NCBI GenBank assembly: GCA_037903355.1
Contig: JBAJFE010000032.1
Location: 310,001-374,000, forward strand
Reading direction: 5' to 3'
From: Trichuris trichiura
Lineage: Eukaryota > Nematoda > Enoplea > Trichinellida > Trichuridae
Length of the DNA: 64,000 bases
This document shows positions 53,096 through 64,000 of the stretch, in pieces. Under the pieces are notes generated by a model, which worked only from the letters and a program-made list of their open reading frames with translations, ran no database searches and was not told where the DNA came from. A program made the translations under genes and the position numbers. The first letter of the stretch is position 1, and each line of letters starts with the position of its first letter.

Positions 53096-53195
53096 CCAAC
53101 CTTAAGCCAACACATAAGCTTTATGTTTAAGATTAGGCTTAGGCTTAGGGTAGGACAAGATGGTCAGCAAACCTACAGTATAACGCTGGGGGGAA
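53096..53195. repeat. Short dispersed TTAGGC-rich repeat, second copy
   Basis: About 75% identical to 32641-32740. It contains GATTAGGCTTAGGCTTAGGG, three near-perfect TTAGGC units. The ribozyme element at 52871-53089 inserted at its edge. Confidence 0.5.
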
Positions 53196-53398
53196 AAGAG
53201 ATGTAAGAAACAAAAAGTGCATTAGAACATTTTTTTTAGCATTTACAGAAATTTTCAAGAAGCGAAGCACTTCCGTACCATACTGCTTGTTCAGCTGTTT
53301 AAGAAGCTTTTCCCAAAAATCAATCCTTTATTCTACGGCACCACGTATGACATGACTAACTGATCTGCAGGCTCCTACTGTAAAAATGCATTAATCTG

Positions 53399-53920
53399 TT
53401 AAGTGAAGAAGATAGAATTGGGTATGACCAGTCGAATTGCCTCATTCAGTCTCATTTCAAATAAATCTATGTTTCGGCTCAGTTGCTCTACGTTGTTTAA
53501 GTAGCACAGCGGATCTCTCAGAATGACCATTGCCACGTTAAGGATCATGAGAATGCTTACTGACAAAAGGTTTTTCTTCGTCACTGTGATTTGCCTTTCC
53601 TGTAGATAAGCATTCAAAAATTAAGTCATCAACTTTTTTCTTACCTGGTTTGTTTCAATAACCGCCAGAGCTTGTCTTATGATATTTCGCAGTCTCATTA
53701 TGGAAAAGCGGAAACTAATCGACCATGTTTGATCATTGTCACAATGATAATCCAGATCCAACAGTTCCCAAAACATTTTATCCATACGGACAGCAATATT
53801 TCTCGCAATAGCCTTTTGCACTTCCCTGTTGGACAAGGTGCACCACTCGCGGAGTTCAGCTAGCGGCAGTGATTCAATGCAAATGTCCATTTCAAGAGAA
53901 GCACAGTGCTTGTCCGCCAT
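53399..53920 (-). CDS. Lineage-specific helical protein, family member C
   Basis: Two exons (53920-53645 and 53599-53399) are separated by a 45-bp GT-AG intron in phase 0, giving 158 residues. No known domain was recognised. The first exon has ESLPLAELREW, VQKAIARNIAVRMDK and an FWELL motif. The second has KKNLLSVSILMILNVAMVI, RDPL and a Leu-rich helix. There is no signal peptide or clear membrane span. The start is ATGGCGGAC, the same ATGGCGG context seen at two conserved genes in the window. Members A (40.3 kb) and B (44.6 kb, pseudogene) lie on the same strand within 14 kb. Function unknown. Confidence 0.68.
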
Positions 53921-54830
53921 GAAATGCTAACTAAACGGTTATGCTTTTGAGGCTTATCTTATTAATATGTGAATGATACAGAATGACCTTGCATTTTACA
54001 CTAAGGCACAGAAGGCTAATTTTCTCATTTCTCTAATAAGGAACAAGCAACCGCTGTAAAGAGGACGGCGGGATAAACGACACATAAAGTCTTACTCAGT
54101 TTCCAAGCTGGAACTAATAAAGTGGGTCGAAAAAGAGCGCGTTCGCAATAGGCGAAATTGCTCACCACCGTAATGCACAGTAATAAGCTACTCTCTGCGC
54201 ATCTGCGTCCCCGTTGCTCTAGTCACGGTATGCAGGCAGATGAGCTTCATTACGGTCATTGATTGTCTAAATAACTAAGCCGTAAATAACGTTTTTTAAC
54301 AATGGGCTTAGCTTAACTAAAAAAGTTAAAAAACTGAATTATACATTTCTAAAAAAACAATGGACTACTGAAACTATCAACGCTATTTAATCCTGTTAGC
54401 TGGTTCTATTATTCTATGATGAAAAGTCATTATTTTTAGCTTTATAAATTATCTTCGTTGGTCACTGCTGATAAGATTGTTCAATAATGCGTAATTTATT
54501 TTAGCTTACATAGAACGGAGGTGCTTTTTTCGTCTTCTTTTCTAAATTGTAGTTTTTACGGTATAACCTGCATTGAAGTTTATTGTTCCCACTTCTGCTT
54601 AACGTCTCAATCTATTGTCTATAGCACTTTTGACATGATAAAAAATAACAAAGGGCATAATTCCATACTGAATGACGATTATGAGCAGGCGCAGATGCAT
54701 TTCAGAAATGTCAAACATATTCAACGGGTAGTGAATTTATAATGATTGTAACGTTGATATAATTTATGAAAAAATTTCCTTGTTCCTACTGAAAATATAT
54801 AACTTTGTATAACCTTGAAAACAGGATGTT
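53921..54830. other. No gene recognised
   Basis: Short frames only. This is the upstream region of the member C gene. Confidence 0.35.
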
Positions 54831-55035
54831 TTGTAACGGGCCGATGTTTCATGGCTTGTTAGATCTTCTACGGTTTTTCCCGTTCCTGTCTGCGTTAGTG
54901 TCTGTAATTTAAACGAAACAATTGCTCTACCAGCGGGTGGATGAGTGATTATTACGAATAATTGTACAGGACTAATACACTCAACTTTAATTTTCAAAGC
55001 TTTCAGAATACTCTAGTTCCGTCGTCAGTGATACG
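54831..55035 (-). mobile_element. Fold-back-type element remnant, second subfamily
   Basis: The tail GGATGTTTTGTAACGGGCCG and TTTCATGG is followed by GATCTTCTACGGTTTTTCCCG, which matches the 27.5-kb element, and by CTACCAGCGGGTGGATGAG, which matches the 39.3-kb element. A hammerhead motif lies at the far end. Boundaries and target duplication were not found. Confidence 0.55.
54994..55031 (-). ncRNA. Hammerhead motif with changed stem I (TCA/TGA)
   Basis: On the minus strand: TCA, CTGACGA, stem II CGGAAC/ATTCTG (one G-T pair, one mismatch), GAAA, GC, triplet CTT, TGA. Both stem I strands differ from the CCG/CGG of the other copies yet still pair, which is compensatory change. Confidence 0.5.
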
Positions 55036-56138
55036 GAGAAGTTTGAAACTGTTGCAACGTGTGGCCATTATGATTAAGATTATTTTATAGCCAGGACATG
55101 TATTCTACTCTGGCTGTGTAAAATTATTTTAAGACATTGTAGTAGGGCGTTCAATGTTGCTTTGCTTCATAGTGTTCCATGATTTAATGCACAGACCGCG
55201 CTGCTCTAAATTGAATCTGTAATCTTGTGACCAAATCTTCAATATTAAATAATCTATGCGTGATGTAGGTCACAAAAGTGAGGTTACCTCCTCTGACCTA
55301 CTTAAGAACTCAGGTCATCATTTTGTGTATCTCGCAAGTCAGTATCGCATGAAATTTTACGTGTAGCAGTCATACTAAAAATATAAATGGACATGGCTGT
55401 TTGAATAACTCTGAAAACAGATAATATTTGTTTATTCATGTTCATATGGGAAGTAATTTGTTATTTTCACATACGAATTTTTTTTACTAGCAGTGCTTTT
55501 TGCACGTTACTCGCTCTGCTGTTAGTGTGTAATCATAAGGCTACACAGGTAAGACGCTGTGGTTATACTATAAGTTCAAAGATGGGAAGATGTAGTAGTT
55601 TACATGAAAAAAGGCTGTTGTCCAGGAAGAGATTTTCTTTCCAACCCTAATGACATGAAAATAATAACACAGAATAAGACAGATTTTAGGCACTGCAAAT
55701 CAAATACAGATTTCTTTTAAAAAATAGAATATAAAATAGAGAAGCAAAAGAAGTTGATACAAAGCATTGATGAAATAATGGAATAAAAAAATTAATACTA
55801 AAGTGAAAGGGAAGATAAAAAAATTAATTGCCTTCTGGATGCTGTAGTATTTTTCCATTTTATGAAGTTGGCTGCAGGTGTCAGAGGCCTTTCTTTATGC
55901 TCTATGAACACCATTTGTTTGAATACTAATATTATAACTTCATTATAGGTTTCACTGGTTTATGCATACTTTCATGGAAACTAATGAAGACGGCAAAGTG
56001 TACCCTGAAAATTTCATTAATAAAAAAGCAATGTCTGTGAGAAACCAGCGGGTCATCTTTCGTGAGGGTATGTATAAAGGTGTTTGAACATTTATTCTTC
56101 ACATTCTGCCTGAATTTATTAACTAGGCACTATTTCTT
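55036..56138. other. No supported gene; one signal-peptide-like frame
   Basis: 55438-55548 (+) opens with ATG, codes a hydrophobic stretch (FCTLLALLLVC) and ends at a good donor ACAG|GTAAGA, but no following exon was found, so I do not call it a gene. Confidence 0.3.
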
Positions 56139-56395
56139 GTTAAGCTGTTTCTTTTACGGAATGCATGTCCCGTTGAAAGAATTTTTAATTCTCTGGGGCT
56201 TTCAGGTCAATCGTGACCTGTCTTCAGCAGTATTAATCTGAATTAAATTGAACTTAATACCGCTGAAGACAGGTTACGATTGACCTGAAAACTCTGGAGA
56301 ATTAAAAGTTTTTTCGACGGGACATGCATTCCGTAAAAGAAACAGCTTAACATGAAACTCTACAGTCCCGTACCAAGAAGGTACATAATAATAAT
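56139..56395 (+). mobile_element. Ribozyme-bearing fold-back element, decayed
   Basis: The palindrome runs from TGTTAAGCTGTTTCTTTTAC to its complement ending at about 56351, followed by the tail CATGAAACTCTACAGTCCCG and TACCAAGAAG. Hammerhead motifs at 56192-56230 (-) and 56260-56297 (+) keep CTGAAGA, stem II CAGG.../...CCTG and GAAA, but the cleavage-side bases are changed (GCCC and ACTC). No clear target duplication was found. Confidence 0.8.
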
Positions 56396-56963
56396 ACATT
56401 TACTATGCATTATTGTTTCAATTTCATGACAAGATTCTGTGAGCGCAAGAGATGGCATAAGCTCAAACTTCAAGTCCTTCCATTCGCTTTGATTGTTCCA
56501 TGGATGTTTGCTAGTATTGATGGTTGGCAACCTATTGTCACTCCTTTTACTACAGTTTAGCACCTTTTGGTTTTGATTTTTCCATGGTTCTTTTGTCATC
56601 TGTAACTATGTCTGAAACAGCCAATACTCTACCAATTAATAGAAGAGCAAGCTTCACAGGTTCCGTGACGCCATAGTCCCGTCGTAAAAACGGTAAACGC
56701 CATAGTCACGTTTCCCTATGTTCAAGCTTAAGCTCAGCCAACGACTGTGAAACTTTTTCAACAAGGAGCCTGCATTTCATTGTTCAACTTGTCAGTTGCT
56801 GCACTTATTCATTGCATTACAAAGGAAATCCCAGCGTTTCCTTTTTTTTAATAAATGGCTCAACTCCCTAAATGAACACATAGTACCTATATGGCTTTAA
56901 GAAACTATTTGTGAATGCCACAAGCTGGAACAAACCATTAATTTTTTTTCAAGGAATAAAATA
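56396..56963. other. No gene recognised
   Basis: Contains a scrap of the dispersed repeat (AAGCTTAAGCTCAGCC, GGAGCCTGCATTTC) near 56720-56790. Confidence 0.35.
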
Positions 56964-59616
56964 CAGCGAAACCTCCAAAGTTGACCAACTTCATAAGTTG
57001 ATCGAATTTTGACGTGTTGGTTAGTCTACATGTAAATAAGTGCAGGGACAACCTCTGTATGTTCACCATCTCCGTAAGCAGGAAGTTGACTGCTTTAACC
57101 GCGACGTGGTATATCGAGCTGCTGCTAGTTTGCTCCCTATAAGTTGATCACATCAGTTTGCTCTGTCAGTCGCTAGGAGCTGTTAACCGCCAGTGCCTGA
57201 ATGTGCTATTACTCAACATAGCAAAGTTTTTCACTACTATGCATTGAAGATTCCTGATAACAGAATCGGTTCAGTCGCTTCGACGATGCTTTTTCATGCT
57301 TACCGAAGCAGCTTGGGCCTTTCCTCAATCACATTACTTCCCACTTGCGCGTCGGCAGCATTCTCCCGTAGAGCGAAATCTGATGAATTGACCCTGCTTG
57401 CATTTGTTCGCTTTGTTATACCCGTGCGGGAGATGGCGTTAACGTGTCTCCGCGAGTAAAGATATTCTGGCTTACGCAGTAGTAGCTATGAAGCTGGTTA
57501 CAGTTTGCAGAATTGAAAGACTTGGCACTGAGGGAAAAGGTGAATCTTATCCGCTTTCATGAAACCAACAGTCAAAGGAATACAGGGGAACGGTTTAATA
57601 TCAGCAAGCAGACGTAAACATGAGTACTTGAAGAGACTTGATAAGGAAAGCAGAGACGCACGGTGAAAAAAAAGAGAACTACTTTTGACCAAGTCAGTGA
57701 AGCACCGTTAAGATAGTTTAAGCCAGTGTTTCTCACGGCGGGACAGGTGCCCCACCAGAGGGCCCTTTTGAAATCCAGGGGAACCCAAAGCGCCAAGGGG
57801 CCCGCTGGGGGGCCCATTTGTGCTGCGTAGGGCACATGCCCTACTTGGGCTATCGTGTTGAGGTGCATCAGAAGGTGAGGTCCGAGAGTCAGGTATTGTG
57901 CGTACTGGTTACGATAAAGTTGCATGCAATGCGTGATGCCGGCTACCCCCACTCCACTACATGAACCAATCACCGCTCGTGAAAATGGCCATTTAGAACA
58001 CACGGCAGAAGGGATCACAGGTTTGACACCGTGACCTTCCCAGCGTACGGTTGAGTAAGGGAAGCTTTCTTCTGAGAAGCATTGAGCACAGAGCATATGA
58101 TTCACATCAGAGAATAGTTGCCCGCATTATCAGCATGCGGCCTTAATTTTCGCGATATATTTGCACCTGATTTACGGTTTGACCGGCAATTAGGGCGTGT
58201 TGACGTAACAATGTCTCTGTTTTACAATTCTGTCAACGATTACCATCTCTTGCCTCGGCTCTGTGAAAAGTCGACTCAGAAAATCTTATTCGGCGAATCT
58301 AACAAAGTTCCTGTCGAGGTCTTGGAAGATTTCATCGCGAAGTTGCATTTTGCCAGTGGCTTCAAGGAAAAAGATATTTTCAATGCTGATGAAAGCGGCT
58401 TATCCTTCAAAGCTATGCCAGAAGCCTTGTACTAAAAGACGACAAATGCAGAAGTAGGAAGCTCTCCAACACTTCACTGTGCTTCTTTGTGCTAGCGCAA
58501 CTGAGGAGAAGTTGACACCATTGTTCATTGGTAGGTCAGCGAAACCCACGCATTTAGGAACTTGTGGCCTGATGACCTCCCTGTCATTTGGAGATCAAAT
58601 AAATGCGCCTGGATGACAGCCACCATATTTGAGGAGTGAGTAAGAAATGTAGACTGACAGATGCAGCGAATGAAACGTTCCATCTTATTGGTAGTAGACA
58701 ACTGTCTGAGCTATCCTCAACTGAAAGACCTCACGAACGTCACGTTGAAGTTCCTGTCTCCAAAACCTTCCTCAAAAACTCAGTCTCTAGATCAAGAAGT
58801 AATCAAGACATTTAAAGCGAAATACCGGACCCAGTTTCTGCAGTGGATCAGTAGCAGCGCAGAGGTTACCAGTTCATCTGCGGGAGCGACTACGATTGTT
58901 GCATCCATTCATGCTTTGGACGCCATATTTTAAATCACTTCTTCCGCGAATAAGCTTCAACCGGAGGCAATAAGGAAGAGCTTCAGGACAGCTGGATTCG
59001 TCAGAGATAAGAAGGATGATGTCGAGCTACGACCTGATAGTCTGACTGGTGAGGTAAAAACTGAAGGAGTAGATTTTCAAGACTTCGTTGCAATAAATGA
59101 AGAGATGGCCATTTCTACCGAACCCTACGCACAAGCAATCTTCCAATCTATACTAGTCAAAGCGGGAATGATTGTAGAAGCAAGTAGCGCAGGAGATGAT
59201 TTAGAGGAGGAAAGTGACAACGAGACGGAAATGGTAGAAAAGCTGAAGGAAGAGGACGTCGGGCGCACATTTGCACAGCCGGAGTGTTTTGCTTTCTAAA
59301 AGTGCCTAGGGATGCTCGGCGGAGTAGCTAACGCAGAGGCTGCTCTTACCGCTTATGTTTTTAGTAAGAAGAAGCATCAAACTAGAATTAACACCTTTTT
59401 CAGCAAGCATTGTAGCGCCTAAAAAGCTGATGCATGATTTTACAATGTTATGTTCCTGCACCTCACCATTTAATAGACTTTCGATAAGGGCTGTGCAACA
59501 GAATAAAATGCTTACAAGTACTAATCTGTTCAGCTGAGCCCCTTGTAGCCACAACCTCCCTATGTTGACCAGTTTTGTCTAACCGCTGAATGGTCAACTT
59601 AACAGAGGTTCAACTT
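56964..59616 (+). mobile_element. Tigger (pogo superfamily) element, inactive, with a nested repeat
   Basis: The left end CAGCGAAACCTCCAAAGTTG after TA and the right end (reverse complement AAGTTGAACCTCTGTTAAG and TTGACCA) are imperfect inverted repeats of Tigger type. Inside, a broken transposase frame has a helix-turn-helix start (LALREKVNLIRFHE, 57500-57720), then a 0.5-kb foreign repeat. It continues with ILFGESNKVP, DIFNADESGL (first catalytic Asp), LLVVDNC (second Asp), SLDQEVIKTFKAKYR, a KSFRTAGF segment and an acidic tail ending at 59299. Stops and frame changes make it non-functional. Confidence 0.87.
57741..58272 (+). repeat. Dispersed repeat, copy 2, nested in the Tigger element
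   Basis: Colinear with 931-1472 and interrupts the Tigger transposase between its DNA-binding and catalytic parts. Just upstream, CAGTGTTTCTCACGGCGG at about 57725 resembles a hAT end, but no matching right end was found. Confidence 0.65.
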
Positions 59617-60686
59617 ATTCCTATTTCGATAAAGAAAGCTATTTTTTAATGAGGCCGAAAGATGAATGAGGCATTCAGAACAAGAACGTGTACCGTTTTT
59701 CAGCGTGGTTGGATATCATTTACTACAATTTCAGCTTTACTATCATCGTCATCGCTTTAAATTTTTCTCATAGGCAATCTGACAAAAAAAGTATTTTTTG
59801 TTTGAACTAATCTTTTAATTCTTTAAGTTGTCCGTTTATTCTGCCTGCAGCCTGTTTTGAGCATTTTCCAAAAGCAGTCAGTTCATGACTTATCGCCTTG
59901 CGCTCAAGGGACTTAGCGCAGTAAAAAAAACTGAGAACAACAAAATGAATATTTTTCCACTTGTCTGGTTAAAATTATTCAGAAACTGTTACAACAATTT
60001 GTTTTTTATGCTGTAGAAGACGTTGCGGAACACTAAGTTCATCTCAGATTTTATTAGCGCATGAATAATGTATAACAGATAAAAAGAAAAATATTCAGAA
60101 TGTCTGGGTACATTGTGTGACTGCGCGTTTGGAATTGAATCTAGCAACTAAACGTAAGCTCAAGCGCAGATGGAAGCGCTTTGAAACTTTGCAAGGTTTA
60201 CCAGAGCTTTTTTCTGTTCAAGATTCCATTACAAGCGACCTCCCGGCTCATCAAAACACAGGAGCAGCAGTAATATCATTTCAGGAAGTGAAAACTGTTC
60301 GTATGCTTTCTACCAGCAGGCATCCACTGACAAACTGCCAGATAAATGGAGGGATGAAAATTGCTGGGCGGAGGTTCATATTGTCCACCACAGCAACAAG
60401 CCCAGCGAACTATGTAAGCGGTTCCATAAAATGCCTGCACTTCAAGGATGGAAAAGCCAGTCAGCTCCACAAGCAGTTTACGTAACATGAGTATAACAAC
60501 AAATTGAAGGTCCGTGAAGCATTACGTTTTCAATTTTCTCCAACACATTTAGCTAACATTCTCAGAACCACGTTTTCTTTTACCAGAAAAGCATTTTATC
60601 ACGAACGCATATCTTTTCTTAAATTGCTCTTGCTGCTTTGCTGACTCTGCTGCAGCACCTTGCAAGTGCTTCAAGGCATATCTTCT
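59617..60686. other. No gene recognised
   Basis: Short frames. The plus-strand frame at 60117-60485 overlaps an equally open minus-strand frame and has no recognisable domain. Confidence 0.35.
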
Positions 60687-61828
60687 TCATACCATGCGCT
60701 GACCGCTATCATTCATTTCAGTGGGCGGTATGATCAAAATATCTTCTGCTTGAACAGGACCGGCATGGGCAACCAACACGATTTCCATCCAGCCTAACGC
60801 AACGGAAACTAAGCTGGCGATGTCGATCACAAAAATATCAGTGCCTTGCCTATCATTATCCCCAATAACTTGTAACACCTGCAGAATTATAAAAGACATT
60901 ATCAACGCGTAGGCAGCAGGTTTAGCACCTTAGTTTAAACTAAACTTTTTAGATTATCTGAATGAGAAATTCATTTTTAACAGCTTCACGCAAACCACTT
61001 GACAGTGATTGAGTGGGAGCACTGTACATTAGGGACAAACAAGATAAAACCGCAACACAGTACTAATGTTTCCAAGTTCATTGAAGCTCAGATTACCCAA
61101 CGAAATTTGTCAATGGGAACACTAAAGTAATGGTAACGTAGCGCGTAGAGAAATCTATAGGATAATGTACACATTATATAGCATACAGTGCAAATCTTGC
61201 AGAGCCTTGAATGCGTTGATGTAGGCGTTGAAAAATTAGATATGCAAATGTGGTAGAGTAAAACTGAAGTTTCACTGATCATTTGAACACTATTTGGCGG
61301 AAATTGTAATGTTAATGGGCTAATTGTCTTCGTACGATAATTCGCTGTTTCAGACACCAAAACGCAACAGCCACTGAATTGAATAAAAGCAAAGCTGAGA
61401 CAAGGTTTAAATACGGTCAGAATTCTTGAAATATATGTTGGATTGAAAGTTCTTATGCCGAAGTGCAGAAAAGCTTACTTTCCTGCTGCCCTAAAATCAA
61501 AGAAGTAAACAGCAAAGGAAATTAGAACAATATTGCAACAAATAAAATATACTGAAAAGCACTGTAAACAACAGAGCATACTGAACATCGAATAAAGCTT
61601 GTCTGACTCATTTGTCAGCTGTCTCAGTGTCACAGCCATACCACGAACTCTTCCTAATGCGAAGAAACGGCAGAAACGCTGCTGATAAACTTGAATATCC
61701 GCTATATGGTTTGCAGGAACGTTCAATAACCACATGCGACGGTCAATTGTTATAAGCCGCTGATAAATCATTGGCATCGAGTATGGCTTAACACTTATGC
61801 CAATAAATAGAAGCTCTGTTGAATACAT
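60687..61828 (-). CDS. Possible exons of a multi-pass membrane receptor (gustatory-receptor-like)
   Basis: Two minus-strand pieces are suggestive. 61828-61479 ends at a good donor (GAAA|GTAAGC) and codes RQLTNESDKLYSMFSMLCC, then a hydrophobic SVYFICCNIVLISFAVYFF span. About 60880-60692, preceded by TTCTGCAG and ending at CATG|GTATGA, codes a second span with LGWMEIVLVAHAG. The spacing resembles the fourth to sixth helices of insect/nematode gustatory receptor-like proteins. I could not connect the exons in frame or find the last helix, so both the family and the gene structure are uncertain. Confidence 0.28.
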
Positions 61829-64000
61829 GCCGATTCAGCAACTAGCAAACTATACATTCACCAGTCAACAACAGAAAAACCATAATTTAGCGTATTATCC
61901 CGCCTTCAGTGATGAGGGATTTCTCATGTAAATGCAGACGAAACAACGTCGTCTCAAATGCTTTGAAGATAAGTTCATTTCTGACATTTCTGTAAAAACC
62001 TGATAAGGCATCTGTTTAGTTTAATTTTACAAACTCGAAAATTGGCAATACATAATCGTATGACTATTCAACATAAAATGCGATAAATGAAAACAAGAGA
62101 AAACGCATAACAAGAATTGAATTCGATTTTCTGTTTCATTTGCACAACCAACAGGTTCTACTTTTTTACTAAAGAAGTAACTTTTCAGCACATAAAAGTA
62201 CCTTACGAGACCATACCTCAAAAGAGACATTTTTAAGGCAAAAAGTAAAAAATAGCTATTCATCGTCTGACAGACTCTTTTACGTTGAATACGAAAAACG
62301 TTCGCTGTGATAAAAGCAAAACCAACAACATGAACAATCCTATTCATGTAAGCTGTAAGCACAGCTTACACAATGATTGAAAGGTGGTGGCAGTTTCACC
62401 GACACGTCATCATTGCATTGCAATCAAAGTGGCAAAACTGGTTTGCATGAATGTATTGTGAAGGATGTCTACAGCCGTTGTAGTCCGCTATTGCAATAAG
62501 CTACGCAGCAGTGAAGTTGTTCAACGATCCTCTTCCGGTCGCTTTCCTTCATAGTCAGTTCACATGCAAATAATGCAAACACGTCATCATTTCAACTCAA
62601 GAAATACAACCTGATTTTGTATGACCTGCAATACCGGTTTTAAAAGCGTATATAATATCATTAGCGCTTTCCAGATTTCCGCGCACCTCATATGGTCAGT
62701 TAAACACTCCCCAAACTGTACAACTATTTGAGCAAGACGGATTTATAGCACATAAATGCTAAACACGCCTTAGTTAAGGGACAAAATATGTATTTATTCA
62801 AGAATAGCAATAACATGTCATTTTGTAATCTTTATTTTGCAGAACACCTTCATGGGCATCAGTGTAGTTCATTCATTCTTGCCTACGATAGGTAATGCAG
62901 AATGACGGTTGAAAGCTAAATCGTTAGGGATGCACAAAATAAGAACATTCATTCTCACAGACACATTTCGTCTTATTGTGTATGTTTATTAGGCTTTGAT
63001 GATGATCAAAAGCAAATGCTGACACAACATAAGCAATAGAGGAAAAAGAAACACGAAATTATTGTCACCACAGTCTTCTCAGAGAGTCAATGACCTAAAG
63101 TCCCATATTTTCAATGACAGCTGCGTTGAAATGATGAGCTGCACTGGTTTTTCATATTTCGATGTCTTCATATCGTTGTGAGAATTGAAGTGATCAGTTG
63201 CTTTTTTTTCATTTATAGTTCGTAAAGGCACTTCGGTTCTTTGCTTACCAAAGAAAATCTCAATCAATAATGCTACAAATGAAACACCAAAATTGATCCA
63301 CTGCAGGTCGTCAAATATGCAGATTAGAATGTCGTTCAACGTCGTCAACCTTCCACGCAACAGGGGCCGCGAAAAACAAAATGTGGAGTCAGCATACATA
63401 TCTTACGTAGCACACACTTGAGCAAGTTGCATTGGCCTTCTTGGTTACTATCTTCCACATCCAACCGTGATACGTTTTAGGGTGCGACAAGTGCTGTGTT
63501 AGACTTATGCTATGGCTAAGCTCACGGTTCTCCATCAGCTACACTTGTCTGCCTATTTATTAAGCGACGGACGGTAATATCTTCAGCATAAGTCACTGCA
63601 CGGAAGGAAATTCGTGCTTCTTTCCTTCGGTTGCTCTGTTCATGTAGCCTGCTATCATTTTGGCCGCAGCAGATCGTCATATCTTTTCAGGCGTTTAAAG
63701 TGCCTTAACATACCAGCAAAGACGTCTGAGCCTTTCATCTTTGAATATCTTTTCTGCTGGGCGCTGATATGTTCACTGTCAGTTACTCAGCTTAGTGAAC
63801 TGATTTGATCATTTTTTAGTTTGTTCCTTTCATAAATTGCCAATATCATTCGGACGTAGGGAACGCTGAAGAGGTTTCTGTCACTCGAATATCATTCATG
63901 GCGAACTGGTGCGGAAAAAAAGCTCGCATTTTTACCACTGTTCGCTCGGGAGAGTAATATCGCTGTTTTTCTTGTGATTTTCACAATGACAGCGTCCTGT
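61829..64000. other. No firmly supported gene; hydrophobic frames on the minus strand
   Basis: Minus-strand frames at 62362-62027 (LRYGLVRYFYVL-type hydrophobic stretches) and 63399-63079 (INFGVSFVALLIEIFF span, then a polar tail and stop) could be exons of membrane protein genes, perhaps of the locus at 60.7-61.8 kb. No splice-consistent model was reached. Confidence 0.25.

Noticed and set aside
53128..53150. Interstitial telomere
   Set aside because: Only about three TTAGGC units inside a longer repeat that also occurs with degenerate words elsewhere.
57193..57459. 88-codon ORF in the left part of the Tigger element
   Set aside because: Not in the frame of the transposase and without the helix-turn-helix residues, which lie further right at 57500-57720.
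57572..58105. 177-codon minus-strand ORF
   Set aside because: Runs antisense through the Tigger fossil and the nested repeat; the matching repeat at 0.9-1.5 kb does not keep it open.

Overview
The window looks like nuclear DNA of a nematode, most likely a clade I (Trichuris/Trichinella-like) worm. The signs are very short introns (about 34-63 bp, with a few of 0.6-1.6 kb), a 5S rRNA gene of nematode type, eukaryotic tRNA genes, single-copy metazoan genes, and heavy loading with DNA transposons and Penelope-like elements. Genus-level placement is inference.

The left half holds the conserved genes. At 2.2-2.8 kb are tRNA-Met and a 5S rRNA gene, followed at 3.2-5.7 kb by a hAT transposon with an uninterrupted 598-residue transposase. 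From 6.8 to 14.2 kb are a TMEM165/GDT1 Golgi cation transporter (-), a redox-dead thioredoxin-fold protein with a helical C-terminus (+), an INO80E-like chromatin remodelling subunit (-) and an ATX1/CUC-1 copper chaperone (+). At 17.1-18.4 kb are two closely spaced secreted cysteine-rich proteins (-). An OGFOD1/Tpa1-type ribosomal prolyl hydroxylase (-, 11 proposed exons) occupies 20.1-24.9 kb. OSGEPL1/Qri7 (-, 8 proposed exons), the mitochondrial tRNA t6A enzyme, lies at 30.5-33.9 kb. Exon models were built by hand from homology, splice signals and reading-frame closure. Each closes on a whole number of codons and a stop.

Between 25 and 36 kb are two intact tRNA-Gln(CTG) genes, a degenerate tRNA-Gln copy whose anticodon has become CTA, and a tRNA-Gln(TTG) gene cut in two by a 961-bp non-autonomous hAT element.

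The right half (34-60 kb) is accessory DNA. It holds a diverged ~115-bp satellite interrupted by a pogo/Tigger-like element, a mariner fossil, a Tigger fossil with a nested repeat, two head-to-head Penelope fragments with GIY-YIG endonuclease remains, and a small gene family present as two intact genes and one pseudogene.

The most striking feature is a family of 137-294-bp fold-back insertions flanked by 11-14-bp target duplications. Several carry hammerhead-ribozyme motifs (CUGANGA, stem II, GAAA, minimal stem III, cleavage triplet, stem I), usually as an inverted pair. Stem II and stem I differ between copies in ways that often preserve pairing. I read these as Penelope-derived, ribozyme-bearing non-autonomous retroelements.
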